DNA of 64,000 bases from Ailurus styani (Eukaryota > Chordata > Mammalia > Carnivora > Ailuridae). A program made the position numbers and the translations under genes. Every line of letters begins with the position of its first letter. Within the stretch, counting starts at the first letter, position 1. The notes beneath the pieces are model-generated. The model was not told the origin of the DNA. It made no database searches and was given only the letters and a program-made list of their open reading frames with translations. The DNA is taken from positions 335,433-399,432 of the forward strand of contig LNAC01000348.1 of NCBI GenBank assembly GCA_002007465.1. The letters run 5' to 3'. Shown here in pieces: positions 26,938-39,129 of this stretch.

Positions 26938-27130
26938 AGTTTTCCAGGCTTGGGCTGTCAGTTTTGGCTCAAATGATTGTGGATTGTTCAGTGCAATGTC
27001 AGAAATTTAGCAACACCCCTGACCTCTAAATGCTGGTAGCAGCTTCAAGCCTAGTCCTTAAAAGCAAAAATATGTCCCAACATTAGTAAGGCTCCCCCTT
27101 GGAGCAAAATCATCCCTGTTTGTAAACCTC
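26938..27130 (-). mobile_element. MER5A (hAT-Charlie) fragment, antisense
   Basis: GTTCAGTGCAATGTCAGAAATTTAGCAACACCCCTGACCTCTAAATGC, read in parts, matches the reverse of the MER5A core, and the end GGAGCAAAATCATCCCTGTTT matches its terminal region. A non-autonomous DNA transposon, diverged. Confidence 0.65.
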
Positions 27131-27474
27131 TGGTCTGACACTATTTCAAGCTTACTGGGGGCCAACGCTACCCTAGTTATCTCTGACCCACTTCAGTGTC
27201 TCAGTGCTGTGCACATAGTAATAATTCCATAAAAATTTGTTGAATATAAAGGAATAAATAATGATTCTTCTAAAATTCCCTTCTTAACCTATAAATATAC
27301 TATTATAAGGGAAACATATTAAGAATATTTTCTGTGTTCATACATCATTTATGTTAAAATGTATTGGATATAAAATGCAACAGTGAGTAGAATAATTTCT
27401 GAGAAGACACTGTTGTAAGGGACTTAGCATAACTTAGATAAATTTTGTATGTTCCTTTGTTATATTTTAGGACG

Positions 27475-28156
27475 TTTCACATTTTTGTTGGAACAGTTTT
27501 AGTTTTGTGGGAAAACTGGGAAGGTACAGAGTTACCATTAACCCCCTACCCCTAGTGTTCCCTCTTATTCGCATCTTGTTGTTACCCTGGTTCACTTGTT
27601 ACAGTTGATGAGCCAATAATTATCCATTATTATTAACAGAGGTCCATCATTTACATTAGGATTCATTCTTTGTATTGTACATTTTATGGATTTTTAAAAG
27701 GACTTCATTTTTTTAAGAGCAGTTTTAGATTCACAGAAAAATTGAGAAGCTGCAGAGATGTTCTATATATCCCATCTCCAGACATACACAGCTTCCTTCA
27801 TTACCAACATCCTCCACCAACACTGGTACATTTCTTATAATCAGTGAACCGACCCATCATCACCCAAAGCCCATAGTTTATACTAGGGTTCACTCTTGGT
27901 GTTCTATATCTTATGGATTTTGACAAATATATGATAACTATATCCATTGTTACAGTATCATACAGGGTTGCTACACTGCCCTAAAAATCCTCTGTGTTCC
28001 CTCTTATTCATCTCTGTTCCTCTTCCCTCAACCCCTATTAACCTTTGATCTTTTTTACTGTCTCCAGGGTGTTTCCTTTTCCAGAATGTCATACAGTTGG
28101 AATCATATAGTATGTGGTCTTTCCACATTGGCTTCTTTCACTTAACAATATGCATT
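27475..28156 (-). mobile_element. two adjacent copies of an L1 3'-end segment, antisense
   Basis: 27475-27690 and 27700-28156 share an ordered series of phrases (CAGTTTTAG..., CATC..TAC.TTAGG/TAGGGTTCA, TTGT..T.TA..TTTATGGATTTT), so the same L1 3' region occurs twice in a row. The second is longer, ends at the N (28157), and contains GGAATCATATAGTATGTGGT and GGCTTCTTTCACTTAACAAT. Confidence 0.55.
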
Positions 28157-28157
28157 N
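28157..28157. other. ambiguous base (N) at a change of sequence character
   Basis: A single N. To its left is an antisense L1 segment that is cut in mid-element; to its right the L1 text does not continue. This may be a compressed assembly gap. Confidence 0.6.
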
Positions 28158-28608
28158 TGAATGCACTTTTCAAAACTCAGAATTTCAGCTAAATTGGGTT
28201 AATTTTATTTTATGTAAATTATATCTCAATATACCTTACTTTAAAAAACAAAGTGAAGAATTTATTACAAAAAAAAAATCCTGTATTCTAAACTTGACTC
28301 AATGGGAAAAACAACTGTTTGAAATAAAATTGACTACAGAAAGTAAAATTTAAACTGCTTAGTGTGAATTACAAGGTTGCATTAGTTCTTCCTGTATTTC
28401 ACTTTTTATTTTATTTCCTGCACAGTTTTTAGGGTTCCTTTATCCACCCCCACCCCCCCGCAACATTCCAGGTATTTCATCTTGCATTAACATAACAGTC
28501 AGCCCCAGAAAATGCCGCCAAAAAGAAGCCATGCTTTGGAGAAATTGGAAAGGACATTTAGTCTCCCCACGGTGATTTTTAGACATTTTAAAACTGGCCC
28601 TAAAACTT

Positions 28609-28648
28609 AATCCCCTCCCTCTCTCCCTCCCTCCCTTTCTCTCTTTCT

Positions 28649-28679
<31 letters not shown>

Positions 28680-28834
28680 CAGGGGAGAAGCAGAAGGGGA
28701 GGAATACAGAGAAACTTAAGCAGTTTCCACCCCTAGCACAGAGCCTCATGCGGGGCTTGATCTCATGACCCCTAGATCATGACCTGAGCTGAAATCAAGA
28801 GTCAGACACTTAACCAACTTACCCATCCTGGCAC
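28609..28834 (-). mobile_element. Can-SINE, antisense, with CT/GA tract
   Basis: Reverse-strand copy: tail replaced by a CCCT/CTTT and (GA)n tract (28613-28679), then body and head complement (CAACTTACCCATCCTGGCACC). Flanking 11-base repeats CCCTAAAACTT at 28598-28608 and 28835-28845. Confidence 0.9.
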
Positions 28835-29139
28835 CCCTAAAACTTGGTTCTTTGAAATAAGTGCCATGCAATTGAAAGAAATTTGAATTTCTTTTCAGTT
28901 TTAGTAATTTTTTGAACCAGTCATGCTAGGCCACAATGGGGGCAGTGTGGCCCTGTTCTCTGCTGCTTGGACAGCAAGGGTATTCTGTTTGTCCAGCAAA
29001 ACAGTGTTCCCCTTCCTGAGGCAGAAGAAAATGCAGGTTTGGGAATGCTGGGGCTGCACCTCCTCTATGAGCTGAAAGAAGTTTTCTTTGAATGTAGAAA
29101 GACATCAGCTGCAAATTGGCTTAAGTGTGATGGGTCCAT

Positions 29140-29362
29140 TGTAGAATCAGACTGTCCAAGTTCCTATCTTAGTTCTGTCACTACTGTGTGATCTTTTGCA
29201 AGTTACTTTATCATTTCATGTCTCAGTGTCCCAGTCTTAATACAGAGATGATCGTACCTTACTTAGGGAGAGATGGGTATAGGGATAACTCCTGTGAACG
29301 GATTAGAAATGTTCCTGGCACAAAGTAGGCACTCAACACATCTGAATTATGATTACCTAATC
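29140..29362 (+). repeat. MIR
   Basis: Near full-length and diverged. It starts AATCAGACTGTCCAAGTTCC, then GTTCTGTCACTACTGTGTGA, and ends TGTTCCTGGCACAAAGTAGG and CACTCAACACATCTGAATTA, the MIR order from head to LINE-like 3' end. Confidence 0.75.
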
Positions 29363-30414
29363 CATAATGTATCAGAAGTGTCAGGCATCCAATAAAATCA
29401 AATGACCATGTTACAAAAAAATTGGGGAGAAAATGTGTTCAGTATTTCAAACAAGGATGCCAGGAGTTTACAACCTCTCATCTATTTTCTCTGCCTCTAT
29501 TTAGGTTAGTAGAGTCAGGGAAATTATGGCTTTCAGCTCCCAGGCACTGGTGGATAACAAAGGCAGGCAGGAGAGGAGGCAGAAAGATCAGGGTAAGACC
29601 ATGGACCAGAGCCCCAGAGGAGAATCCAGGCAGAAGGTAGAGGCTAAAGGATCAGAGATTAATAGATCAAGTACTCATGGGGCCCACGCTTCATTGGGAC
29701 CATTTAACTAATTATCCCCCCTCTCGTATTCCACTGCTAATACTGGTTCTTCTCTGTTCTGCAAGTCTGCAGCTCTTTTAAAAGTTTTCTGTGGGATTTA
29801 ATGTTACCTAGCTTTGGATAATCTGCATGTGAAAAATCCCCTTTTGGTCTTCCCTTTTGTTTTTTCACTTAGATTCCCCTACTTTTGTGGGGGTGGGGAG
29901 GAAGGAAGCTAAGGAGCCTGAGAAACATGGTATTTAAAAGAGTTATCTGAAATGTTTTTTGTAGTCCTTATTTCAATGCATTCTAAAATTTTACCAGAAA
30001 GGGGGCATGTTTTTAAATGAATGTATATGCAAAGTAGTATATAGCCTTGCATTGAGATCATGGAATCTTCTTGCACTATTAGTGAAACAATCAGAAATCA
30101 AGAATACTTTTTTTTAAGCCCTAGATCCTAAAACCGGGGACTAATTTGTGGAATCATAATTATTCTCCTTGAATTTAAAAATCAAGCCCAGGACTTCTCT
30201 AAAATTAACTCACATGAAAACTATTTTCTAATAATTAATTGCATGTTAGTACAATTTACATGTTCATTTCATTTATGAAGCCATAAAGATGATGAGAGCA
30301 GTCATTTGAAACAAAAAGTTGAAACAGTTTTAAAAAAATGTTTTTAGAAAACCTTTTAGAGCAAGTACTTAAAATGTCATATCCATTTTAATATCTTGGA
30401 ATATTCCTTTATAG
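29363..30414 (+). other. MYO3A intron 2, last kilobase
   Basis: Leads to the TTCCTTTATAG acceptor of coding exon 3. A 72-residue open frame at 29422-29640 with a basic end (KAGRRGGRKIRVRPW) overlaps another; neither has a family match nor flanking splice signals in agreement. Confidence 0.5.
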
Positions 30415-30519
30415 CTGTGCAATGGAGGATCAGTAGCTGATCTTGTGAAGGGGTTTCTGAAGAGGGGCCAAAGAATGAGTGAACCCATAATTGCCTATAT
30501 TTTACATGAAGCACTATTG
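30415..30519 (+). CDS. MYO3A: MYO3A coding exon 3: hinge, helices D and E
   Basis: The exon is 105 bases (35 codons, residues 102-136, phase 0 at both ends). The acceptor is TTCCTTTATAG and the donor TTG|GTAAGG. It reads [18 protein letters not shown], then [17 protein letters not shown], the C-lobe hinge with the GGS turn typical of STE20 kinases and helices D and E. Against human MYO3A as I recall it, there are conservative differences at several surface positions (for example N104, A109 and Q120). A short (AAAT)n insertion with direct repeats begins 26 bases after the donor; it does not touch the donor bases. Skipping this exon would also be frame-neutral. Confidence 0.97.
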
Positions 30520-30545
30520 GTAAGGCAATTTAAATTGTTCATGCA

Positions 30546-30574
30546 AAAATAAATAAATAAATAAATAAATAAAA
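30546..30574 (+). repeat. (AAAT)n insertion flanked by 15-base direct repeats
   Basis: A 29-base A/AAAT run lies between perfect copies of TAAATTGTTCATGCA (30531-30545 and 30575-30589). This is the structure of a retrotransposed SINE tail with no body, placed 26 bases inside intron 3 from the exon 3 donor. Confidence 0.8.
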
Positions 30575-31130
30575 TAAATTGTTCATGCATTAATTATGAG
30601 GCAGTCTTAGTTCAATAAAAAACGTGGATCCTAATTTTAGAAAACTATCACTACATTAGTATTGATTGATGCAAGAGTATATGCAAAATCTGAAATGTTT
30701 AGCATTACTAGTTTCTTGTTTTATTAGAAACCTACTACCCTCCTTACATGTCAGCAGGACCCTGAGTTCTGGTGTCTCACCTCTGTTTCTGAGACTAATT
30801 GTGATGAAGGCAGATAATGTGTATTTTTTACTAATAGGTTTTTATTTGCTATTATTTAAAATAAGTATACAAACTGTTTCGTCCACTGAGATCAACACGT
30901 TTTTAATGATTTGATAAGAGTTAAGGAAGGGGGTGCTCTAGTTTATGAATTTTTATAAAGTCCAAGGCAGAAATGAGGTACTTTGATTTGACTAACTCAA
31001 TGTGAAACATTTTAAGACTGTTTGAGTGTTAATTTTGACAAATATTTCCGATTGATTTTGCACAAATGCAACTCTCCGAAAAATGTTGTTTGATGCTTTC
31101 TTTAAAAGTCATATATTTCCCACCCCTTAG

Positions 31131-31262
<132 letters not shown>

Positions 31263-31379
31263 TAAAATGAGTAGTTATGATAAAGATTTGATCATTTTTC
31301 ATCAGCCTCACTTTCTAGGCATTGAAAGTGAAAAAAAAACTGTATCCCACTGAGGTAAGAAAGTACAGAGATTTTTTTT

Positions 31380-31955
31380 GTAAGTTTGGTCAGTGAGAGA
31401 TTCCCAGAAGAAGGGGTTACTTTTCAAGCCAGGGAACTTGTGCCCATATAACACCACTGTAGCAGTTTGCATGGTTGATGGTCTAAAACAGGCAGCACCC
31501 CAAATGATTACACTAAGCCTACATGGTAGTCCCACAGCCCTTATTAGTTGCTTTACAAATGGGCATGGGTCCAAATGCAGGCTTTTGAGGCATGAGGGGA
31601 AACCTTCAAAGGTCTCTGGGAAAATTGTTTCCGTCCTAGGAAGGAGGCACAGGGAGAGGTGGTCTCTTTCTTTCTTGGGACCCTGTCTGTCTTGCTGCCA
31701 TGTGTGAGCGTGCTGCAGCCATCTTGCTCCATCCTGAGCTGCTCCGTCCCAAGTGGAGAGCCATCCTAGGAGAGGCGGAGCTGAGAGGCAGGAAGAACGA
31801 GGGTCCTCAATGATAGAATTGAGCCACTGAATCAAGGGATTCTGGCACCTGCCCTAACTCTGGGCCTTTTGTCATGTGAGATAATAAATTCCATATTTAC
31901 TAAGCCAAATGGGTTTCTGCATCATAGCCGAAGGCCCTATAACTGATAAATCCCC
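31380..31955 (+). mobile_element. probable LTR of a MaLR/ERVL-type element
   Basis: The 3' part resembles mammalian LTR ends: CCTAACTCTGGGCCTTTTGT, GATAATAAATTCCATATTTA, then ACTAAGCCAAATGGGTTTCT. Family not certain. The 175-residue antisense frame 31308-31835 and 104-residue sense frame 31393-31707 lie within it and look like chance in a GC-richer repeat. Confidence 0.45.
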
Positions 31956-33335
31956 GTTCATCTGGGCGGTTATTTAGCGGTATGACAGTGTCCTTCCACA
32001 CTTCCTCTCATTGGATTCCTGTGAGTGTGCTGCTCCCGGGACGGTGGGCGTTATTCTAGAACATCTCAGTGTCAAGTGTCCTTCAGTCACCTTTCCCTTG
32101 CTCTGGCTGGGGAAGGTGTCCCTCCTTGTGCTTCTTTACCCTTTATATTCCTCCTGTTTTGTGTTTATCCCATAGGATTTTCATGATCTATTTGGTCCTT
32201 TTCCTTTGATAAAAATATTTAAAAATGTAGACAGGGTCTTTCAGAAGTAGAATTTCATCTTATTCTATTTTGTAGACCTAATGCTTTGGGTGTAGTAGTT
32301 CAGTGAGTAATAGTTGAATGAATGAATATTACTTCATTTTGCATTTTGGAAACTGAAGCTTAGGGAAGGTGGAAGTTAATTGAGTTTAATATTCGAGTGT
32401 GTAGCTTCCTAGTCATCTGGCTAACCCCCAGAATGAATTTCAGAGCATCTAGAGAGGAACGGATGAATCGCATATCCTTCAAACAGCCATGCATGTACCT
32501 TTCCTTCTTTTTCTTTTCCCTCAGTTGAGCTTTTGAAAACTGCTGAACAACAGTGAGCTTGACAGTGAATTTCTGATGAACAACTGGGATCCAGCTAGTC
32601 TGTGTTGCTGGTTGAGTTCAGAGCTGTGTGTTTGAACAGTCTGGCTGGGTTAGGATACTAATAGCAACTTGTGCCTGAAGTAGAAAAGAACAACAAAACA
32701 CTTTACATTGCTCCATAGGAAGGGCCATTCTCTTCAGTCACGCAAGAAAAACTGGTAAACCAGTAGCTTTGAGAAACATACCTTCCTGGGACACCCTCCA
32801 AAGTAGTTTAGATTAAAAACATAATATCTAAATAATTAATCGAGTGGCCTTTTATGTGATACCTTTGTAAATAATCATAAGTTGGGAAATGGACAAAGTG
32901 AGGGCTTTGGTTTTGGATGAATTGAGTTACAGACTTTATTTTCAGCAACAATTAGAAAAGAGGGCCAGTCACCTACTCGGTGTGTTTATAGTGCCTGATA
33001 CTAAAATGCTATTATTTGCATATAAGATAATGCTTATATTTCTGTTCTCTGTGGTAAGAGGACTTGGATTCAGTTTGCCTGATACCATTTGTCGGTTTCC
33101 ACATGAATTAAAACCTGGGGTTGGAGCTGCAAGCCTAGCGAAGCTCCTCAAGGGGGGGTGGGTGGTTAGATGTGATAAGCCACAACCTGCAGAATTCCGC
33201 TGAAAACCCATGTCCTCACTTAACGTTGAAATTGAAGGTTCAGTGAAGGCTGCAGTGGGGAGTAAAGTGTTTTAGGATATTTTTTATTTTAATTTCTCAC
33301 CTCACAGAATCAATAGTAAGGTCATTATTGGCTCC
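31956..33335 (+). other. MYO3A intron 4, little recognised
   Basis: A short MIR-like phrase (CATTTTGGAAACTGAAGCTT, about 32343) is the only repeat hint. Opposed open frames at 32889-33211 have no resemblance to known proteins and no supporting splice context. Confidence 0.5.
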
Positions 33336-33870
33336 CGAAGGACCATGCCCAAATGGCTGCTAGTCCTCAAAATGTCCAAATGGAACTCCACCACCTCAGC
33401 CATCCCCAGAAATCTGCTTCATATCAAGAGTTTCTTGTCTTGGGAAAAGTCACCAGTCCGGTTTAGTTGCTTAAGTCAGAAATCTGAGGTTCATTCCGAG
33501 TCTTCCTTCATTTTCGCCTTCCACATCTACAACTAGTCCCAAAGTTCTGTCTCTATTTCATGTGTCCCCAGACTCCATCTCTCTAGCTTCTCTCTAGTCC
33601 TGGCCATCATCTCTCACCTGACCTCCTGCACTTATACTTCCCTAAAATCCCCGAGTCCAGCCTTCCTCCCTTCCTTCCAGTCCATTCTCTGCACTGCAGC
33701 CAGGGGGACCCTTTCTGAAAGCGTAGCTGGTCCTGACGCTGTCTTGCTCAGTATTCTGGTCAATGGCTTCCACCAGCCCTTGTATAGGTGGGCTTTCACC
33801 TTATGATTCTCTGGGTAGCAAGACCCAGGCTACCTCTTGAGAAAGGTCTGTCTAAACTGTTTTGTCTTCT
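33336..33870 (-). repeat. L2 3' region, antisense
   Basis: Reverse-strand L2 phrases are present: GAGGTTCATTCCGAGTCTTC, TGGCCATCATCTCTCACCTG, CTCTGCACTGCAGCCAGGGG, GGTCAATGGCTTCCACCAGC. The open frame 33345-33536 comes from it. Confidence 0.6.
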
Positions 33871-34955
33871 CTTTAGCACACAGAGGAAATTTCCAGGGAT
33901 ACCCCAAAGGGTTTCACCCAAGAGAGAATAGAAAGAAGAGAGAAACTCTTTCCAGTTCTAGGGAGATTGTGGAAAGATGAAACAGAAAAAGAGGCAGGAA
34001 AGTGAGATGAGATTTATAAAAGTGAAGCTGACAGCGAGGGCAGGAAGATGCCCTCACCCACCCACTGCCCACCACCATCATGCACGTTCCAGAGAGGACA
34101 CTGCTGAAGACTGGAGTGAGCCATGTCCTTGCCGTTTACACCCGGACCTGTAAAGTGGTTCAGTAGAAGTACTCAAGTCGAGCTTCCCCAAACCCTTGGC
34201 TTAGGGTCCAGAAGCCCAAAAGTCACTGAAAATCTGGGAAGTTCCTAGAGGGGTTGCTCAGGGTAAGTGAGGCGCAGAACAGGTCACCTGGGCTAGTCTA
34301 GAATAGGAGTCACAGCCAGACCTGAGTGTTCTCAGCTCCCCCTGAAGCCCACATGGGCCTGAATGTGCCAAAGGAACTCCAGGGAGCCCTGCCTGCATGA
34401 AGAGAGTGGACTACAAGCTCAGCTAATGCCAACACCAGCGTGGGAGGCCACTGGGCACCTGGCAGCTGGGAGGGCACACCAGCATGTGGCCCCCCTGGCT
34501 AGAGACCCACCACCCCCAAGGACCCTCCCTCTTCTCCCTGCCATAGGGTCTTATAAGCCATCCCTCATCCTGTACAGGAGGGACGAAGGAGTAGGGATGC
34601 CATCTGAGAGATGGACCAGGCACTTTTATCCAAGAGAGTCTGGACTCTATTTGAAAGGACTTAATAGGTTTATTTGAACTGACTAGGGTTTACTGCCCTC
34701 CCTGCCAGTAGGTGGAGGCATAAAGAGAGGCCATAGCAGAGGCAAATGGAAGAAACTACAATTTCTCTGGGTACCTTAGTATAGTGTTATTAAATTGTGT
34801 GACCAGTTACAGACATGATGAATTCCTTGCATAGAAACCTCCCTTCACCCCTACACCCAGCTAACTTCTGTTTGCCTGACAGAGCACCCCCAACACCCCG
34901 TACTTTGTTTAGCCAACCAGTTATCACACTTGATTATAATCATATGTTTAATGTG
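33871..34955 (+). other. MYO3A intron 4, no recognised content
   Basis: Somewhat GC-richer. Overlapping frames on both strands (34363-34677, 34423-34623) with proline-rich, low-information translations; I do not accept them as genes. Confidence 0.5.
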
Positions 34956-35100
34956 ACCACCTTCCCTGCTAAGCTATAAGCTTCATGATACCATGGTCTC
35001 TGTCTGGTCTAGCACTTGGTCCCTAGAGCCAAACATGGTACCAGCACCTTGAAAGTGTTCAGTAATACTCTCAATGAGACAATGAATGAGAGGCAGAATT
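34956..35100 (+). repeat. L2 3' terminus
   Basis: The order CTGCTAAGCTATAAGCTTCATG, GGTCTCTGTCTGGTCTAGCAC and CAATGAGACAATGAATGAG follows the L2 3' end (ctgtgagctcc ... atgaatgaatg). Confidence 0.55.
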
Positions 35101-35880
35101 TTCCACAGGACATCAAAATGCTCATCTATAAGTAGGAAAAAGAATAGTCTCATAGTCTCTACCTCAGTTGGTTGACTGTGAAAAATAAGTGGCATGATAT
35201 AGGCAAACTACTTAGTATAATTATTGACACTTTATCATTTAAAAAATTTGAGCTATTAGCATTATCATGAAATAGTATTCTCCCTTAGCCCCCAGCTCAG
35301 TGCTGCACACGTAGTAGGTACTTGATAAATAGTAACTAAATATTTTTTAAATAGTTGCTAAATACTGAAAAAAAGAAAATTCTTTCTGTCTCAAAAATAA
35401 AAAGTAGCCCTTTGCTAGAATAAATTTGGTATTATTTTAAGTATCAAGCTACTTGATTATACTAAAAGTAAGGTTCAGTTTGCTAACGTTACTTATGAAT
35501 ACAGCCTTTAAGAAAACCTTTTTTTGTTGTTGTTAAATGGATATGTTTTTACCGAAATCCCCCAGACACCTCAGAAAGTAAAAAGACAAGGGAGCTTGTA
35601 AATGTTATTAATGAAATACATTAGCAGTCACTGGTCTATAATCAATCAATAAGTAATATGATTTGCCTATTTCCCCTTTAGGCAAATAGACTGATATCTG
35701 GAAAAGCAGTCCTTATCTGGACTGGAAAATGAATGAAAGAGAGACTAAATTTGAAGGGCACTTCTCGGTTCTCATTTCTATGGATTTTACTCTGGGGAAC
35801 TTCATTTCTAATAGGATAGTTAACATTTCAATACAAAAGTACAGAATGTACTTCTTGTGATTAATTTAGACATTGTTCTT

Positions 35881-36073
35881 TTTTTTTTTTAAGATTTTAT
35901 TTATTTATTTGACACAGAGAGAGATCACAAGTAGGCAGAGAGGTAGGCAGAGAGAGAGAGAGGAGGAAGCAGGCTCCCTGCTGAGCAGAGAGCCCAATGT
36001 GATCCCAGGACCCTGAGATCATGACCTGAGCTGAAGGCAGAGGCTTTAACCCACTGAACCACCCAGGCGCCCC
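35881..36073 (-). mobile_element. young mustelid-type Can-SINE, antisense, small internal deletion
   Basis: Near-consensus antisense copy (GATCACAAGTAGGCAGAGAG; CCACCCAGGCGCCCC). About 15 bases are missing after AGAGCCCAATGTG compared with its relatives. Perfect 14-base target duplication TAGACATTGTTCTT at 35867-35880 and 36074-36087. It supplies part of the 183-residue antisense frame 35925-36476, which is therefore not a gene. Confidence 0.96.
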
Positions 36074-36939
36074 TAGACATTGTTCTTATGACAGAATATT
36101 TTATGGCTTTAAATCTCTTATTACCCACATGCACAATTTTAGACCAAATCCCCAGTGAGTAATGTAGGTCAAAGAGAAGTTGTGATTTATTTATTAATAA
36201 CCCACTTTTAGCATCCAGTGAGGCAGTTGTACCTGAACTTAAAAACTGTGAAGTTCCTTTCATTCCTTCCTTTCTTCCCAAATAATTCAGAATAAAAGCC
36301 TTTGCGGGGCAGGGAGTAAGCAGGCACAGGATTGTGGGGTGTGGCTCAGCGCAAGGTTTGGGCCTAAAGGGGGTGAGAAAGGCATCCATGCAGGAGGGTG
36401 GTGGTAATGGTGCTTGGCACTGATGCTGAGTCCCCGAGTGGGGCCAGGAGAGCATCTGTCCTGGAGGGATGGTCATGATCCCACATCAGAGCCTGAGCTA
36501 GGTAAGAAGGACCTCTGTGTAGGGGTCAAGATGGAGACAAGAGATTGTTCCGTAAAAGGGAGTTAATACCATCAGGAAATATAGTAAGAACAAGGGGAGC
36601 CAGGTTTCTTAACGTTAGAGAAAAGAATGACAAATATGGAAAGGAAGAAAACTGAACCTCCAGGGGTGTTAGATTGGAATCAGCGGTATCAGTGTGAATT
36701 CATGGTTTTCAAAATACAGTAACAAATGTAAAAATAAATATAATGGAATGTGCATGTAGGGTGGGTGTGTGTTGATGCGTATATACATGTTAGTTAGCTC
36801 TTTCCACTAAGAGGACTAGCAAACATTGATGGCTTAAGAGCAAACCCATCAAGCACCTAGCTCTTGGTTTTTTAAATATAATTCTCAACGCAGAGGAAGC
36901 CAAGATTCTTGGAGAAAGGCAGATTTTATTGGCTATACA

Positions 36940-38165
36940 GGATGAACCTGGAACTTAATGTGCCGAAAAGGAAGGAAATATTAAAAGAATAATGGAGACA
37001 TATCAAAAGGACAGAAGACAAACTAAAGGACAAACTCACTAAGCAAATCTGGGAAAATTTGAGCATCAAAATAATAATGATAGTAATAATGGTAACCCAT
37101 TGAATAAAATAGAAATTAGTCCATACTTGCATACTTATATCTATAAATAATTGAATGGAAGGAAACTTTTCCTTGCAGAAGAATGTCAACTAATAAATAC
37201 AGAAGGAATAATGAAATTTTTTATAAATTATCATTTGGCTATCATCGTAGTAATAATTTATTCATCCCAAAACTTCAGTGGATCCTAAACTAGTGTGTTA
37301 AGTTTTGACTAGAAATAGGATATTTACATAGTCTTGAAATACTTCATAAAATACATAATTACAAAAGAAAAGCAGAAACTTTACAGAAGGGGCACCTGGG
37401 TGGCTCAGTGGTTTAAGCATCTACCTGTGGCTCAGGTCATGATCCCAGGGTCCTGGGATCCAGCCCCACATCAGGTCTCTGCCTGCTGCTCCCCTCTCTG
37501 TCAAGTAAATAAGTAAAAAATCTTAAAAAAATAAAGATAAAGGAAGGAAGGAAGGAATGAACAAACGAACAGCACAGAAGCCTGGTAGACAAAACTTAAT
37601 CAGTTGATCAGAGTGAACACAGCCAGGAATGGGGCAAGTGAAAAGTCACATACCATCTGGGAGGATGCAATGGGATGACCTCAGTATCACTTCCATGATA
37701 TTGCAACCAAAAAGAGAATCATGAGGGAATGTCTGACAAATCCAAATTCATGAACATTCTACAAAATGTCATGGTCATAAAATTCAAGGAAAGTTTAATG
37801 AACTTCTCCAGATTGAAGGAAGCTAAAAGGATATGACAACTAAATGCAACACCTGATCCTGGATTGGATCCTTTTGTTGTAAAGACAGACAGATTTGGAA
37901 TAATTGATGAATTTTGAGTCGGGTCGTAGATTAGATGGAAGAAATGTATCAGTGTTAATCTCCTGACTTTGTTAGTTGTACAGTTGGTATGTAGGGGAAT
38001 GTTCTTGTTTGTAGCAATCAATCACACCCTAAAGTCTTTGGGGGTGAAGGGGCATTCCATGGCCTACTTACTTTTCAATGGTGAAGGAAAAAAGTTATTT
38101 GTACCTCCCTTGCCAACTTTTCTCTAAGGTTGAAATTACTTCAAAAAACTTTTTAAACCATGGAA
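36940..38165 (+). mobile_element. LINE-1 (L1M-type) 3' UTR region, sense, split by a SINE
   Basis: The second half carries a recognisable L1M 3' end: GGGAATGTCTGACAAATCCA, GACAACTAAATGCAACACCT, GATCCTGGATTGGATCCTTT and the end ACTTTTCTCTAAGGTTGAAA then TACTTCAAAAAACTTTTT. The first half, before the SINE at 37390, is less certain. No coding capacity left. Confidence 0.6.
37390..37535 (+). mobile_element. short Can-SINE with internal deletion
   Basis: Head GGCACCTGGGTGGCTCAGTG and CAGGGTCCTGGGATCCAGCC are present. The middle body is lost (jump from CACATCAGGTC to TCTGCCTGCTGCTCCCCTC), giving about 145 bases instead of about 190. Followed by (GGAA)n at 37542-37556. Target duplication not clear. 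Confidence 0.88.
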
Positions 38166-39114
38166 TAGAGTTGGAGATTTAGCATGAAGTAGAAAGATGT
38201 TTATATGTATGTCTAAAGGTATTATATATATGTATATGTGTATATGTGTGTGTTGGTAGTTGGATGTTATGAATCTTGAAAACGTGAGATTTAGTGCTTT
38301 ATAGAATGAAATAATGGGGGAAATGAGGGGAAAGAACCATTTTTAAAAGCTGGCAGAGCTTCAGAATTTTCATACTTATACAAAAAACTAGTATTTCACT
38401 CAGCTAGAATTTATTTTTGTACTTTGGGGAGGTGACCTTTATTTGGAAGAAATGGCATTTGTAATTCCTTCGTTATCTACAGCAGAACCATGACTAAACA
38501 GACTATTTTATGGGTTTGTGGTTCCAGCTGAACCTATAGGCTTACGTATTCAAACTGAACATTTTCCAAAGTTGAATTAAGTTATTTAACATCATAGGTA
38601 ATGTTATATGTCTCAGCCAAGGGTCTTGTCATTGTAAGGGCAGGAAAACCAAACTCGCTCCCAAAAAGTAAGACACGAAGGGCAATCTCACAGATAGGAA
38701 GAACAGGGCTCAGAAGACTGAAGCTGACAGAAGGATGGAAGACACCACAACCACTTGCTGTCTCTTGCTCTCTCACTGGAGAAATCAAATCTCTCCTCTC
38801 TGTTCTCTCTGGGTGTCTCCAGACCAGCCTCTGCAGTTTTCATGTTGCCCATCAAGGCTCCTTGAAATAGTAGCGTCAGCCTTCTCAGCCTCTATGGCCT
38901 ATGGGTCCAGTGCCAATAGCTAACCTGGCCTGGATTTTTAGCACCCCAAGCAAAAGGAATTTGGAGTACGTGAAGGAACTCAGTTGGACAAGCTGGGTCA
39001 GATACCCTCCTTTGATCCACTTAGTCATGACCAGGGAATGGGCTGACATGGTAGAAGAAAGCCTACCTAAGCCATCCTGTTTTGCAAGTAGCTGTGAATA
39101 AAGAAAGATTTTTT
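38166..39114 (+). other. MYO3A intron 4, no recognised content
   Basis: Contains a (TATG)n-like patch at 38220-38250. Several overlapping short frames at 38582-39101 on both strands give no family match. Confidence 0.5.
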
Positions 39115-39129
39115 AAAAGAGCGTTATGG

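Noticed and set aside
31308..31835. 175-residue antisense open frame
   Set aside because: It lies in an LTR-like repeat in intron 4, is opposed by a 104-residue frame on the other strand, and resembles no protein I know.
35925..36476. 183-residue antisense open frame, the longest in the window
   Set aside because: Its end is a SINE (35881-36073) and the rest has no family resemblance or splice support.
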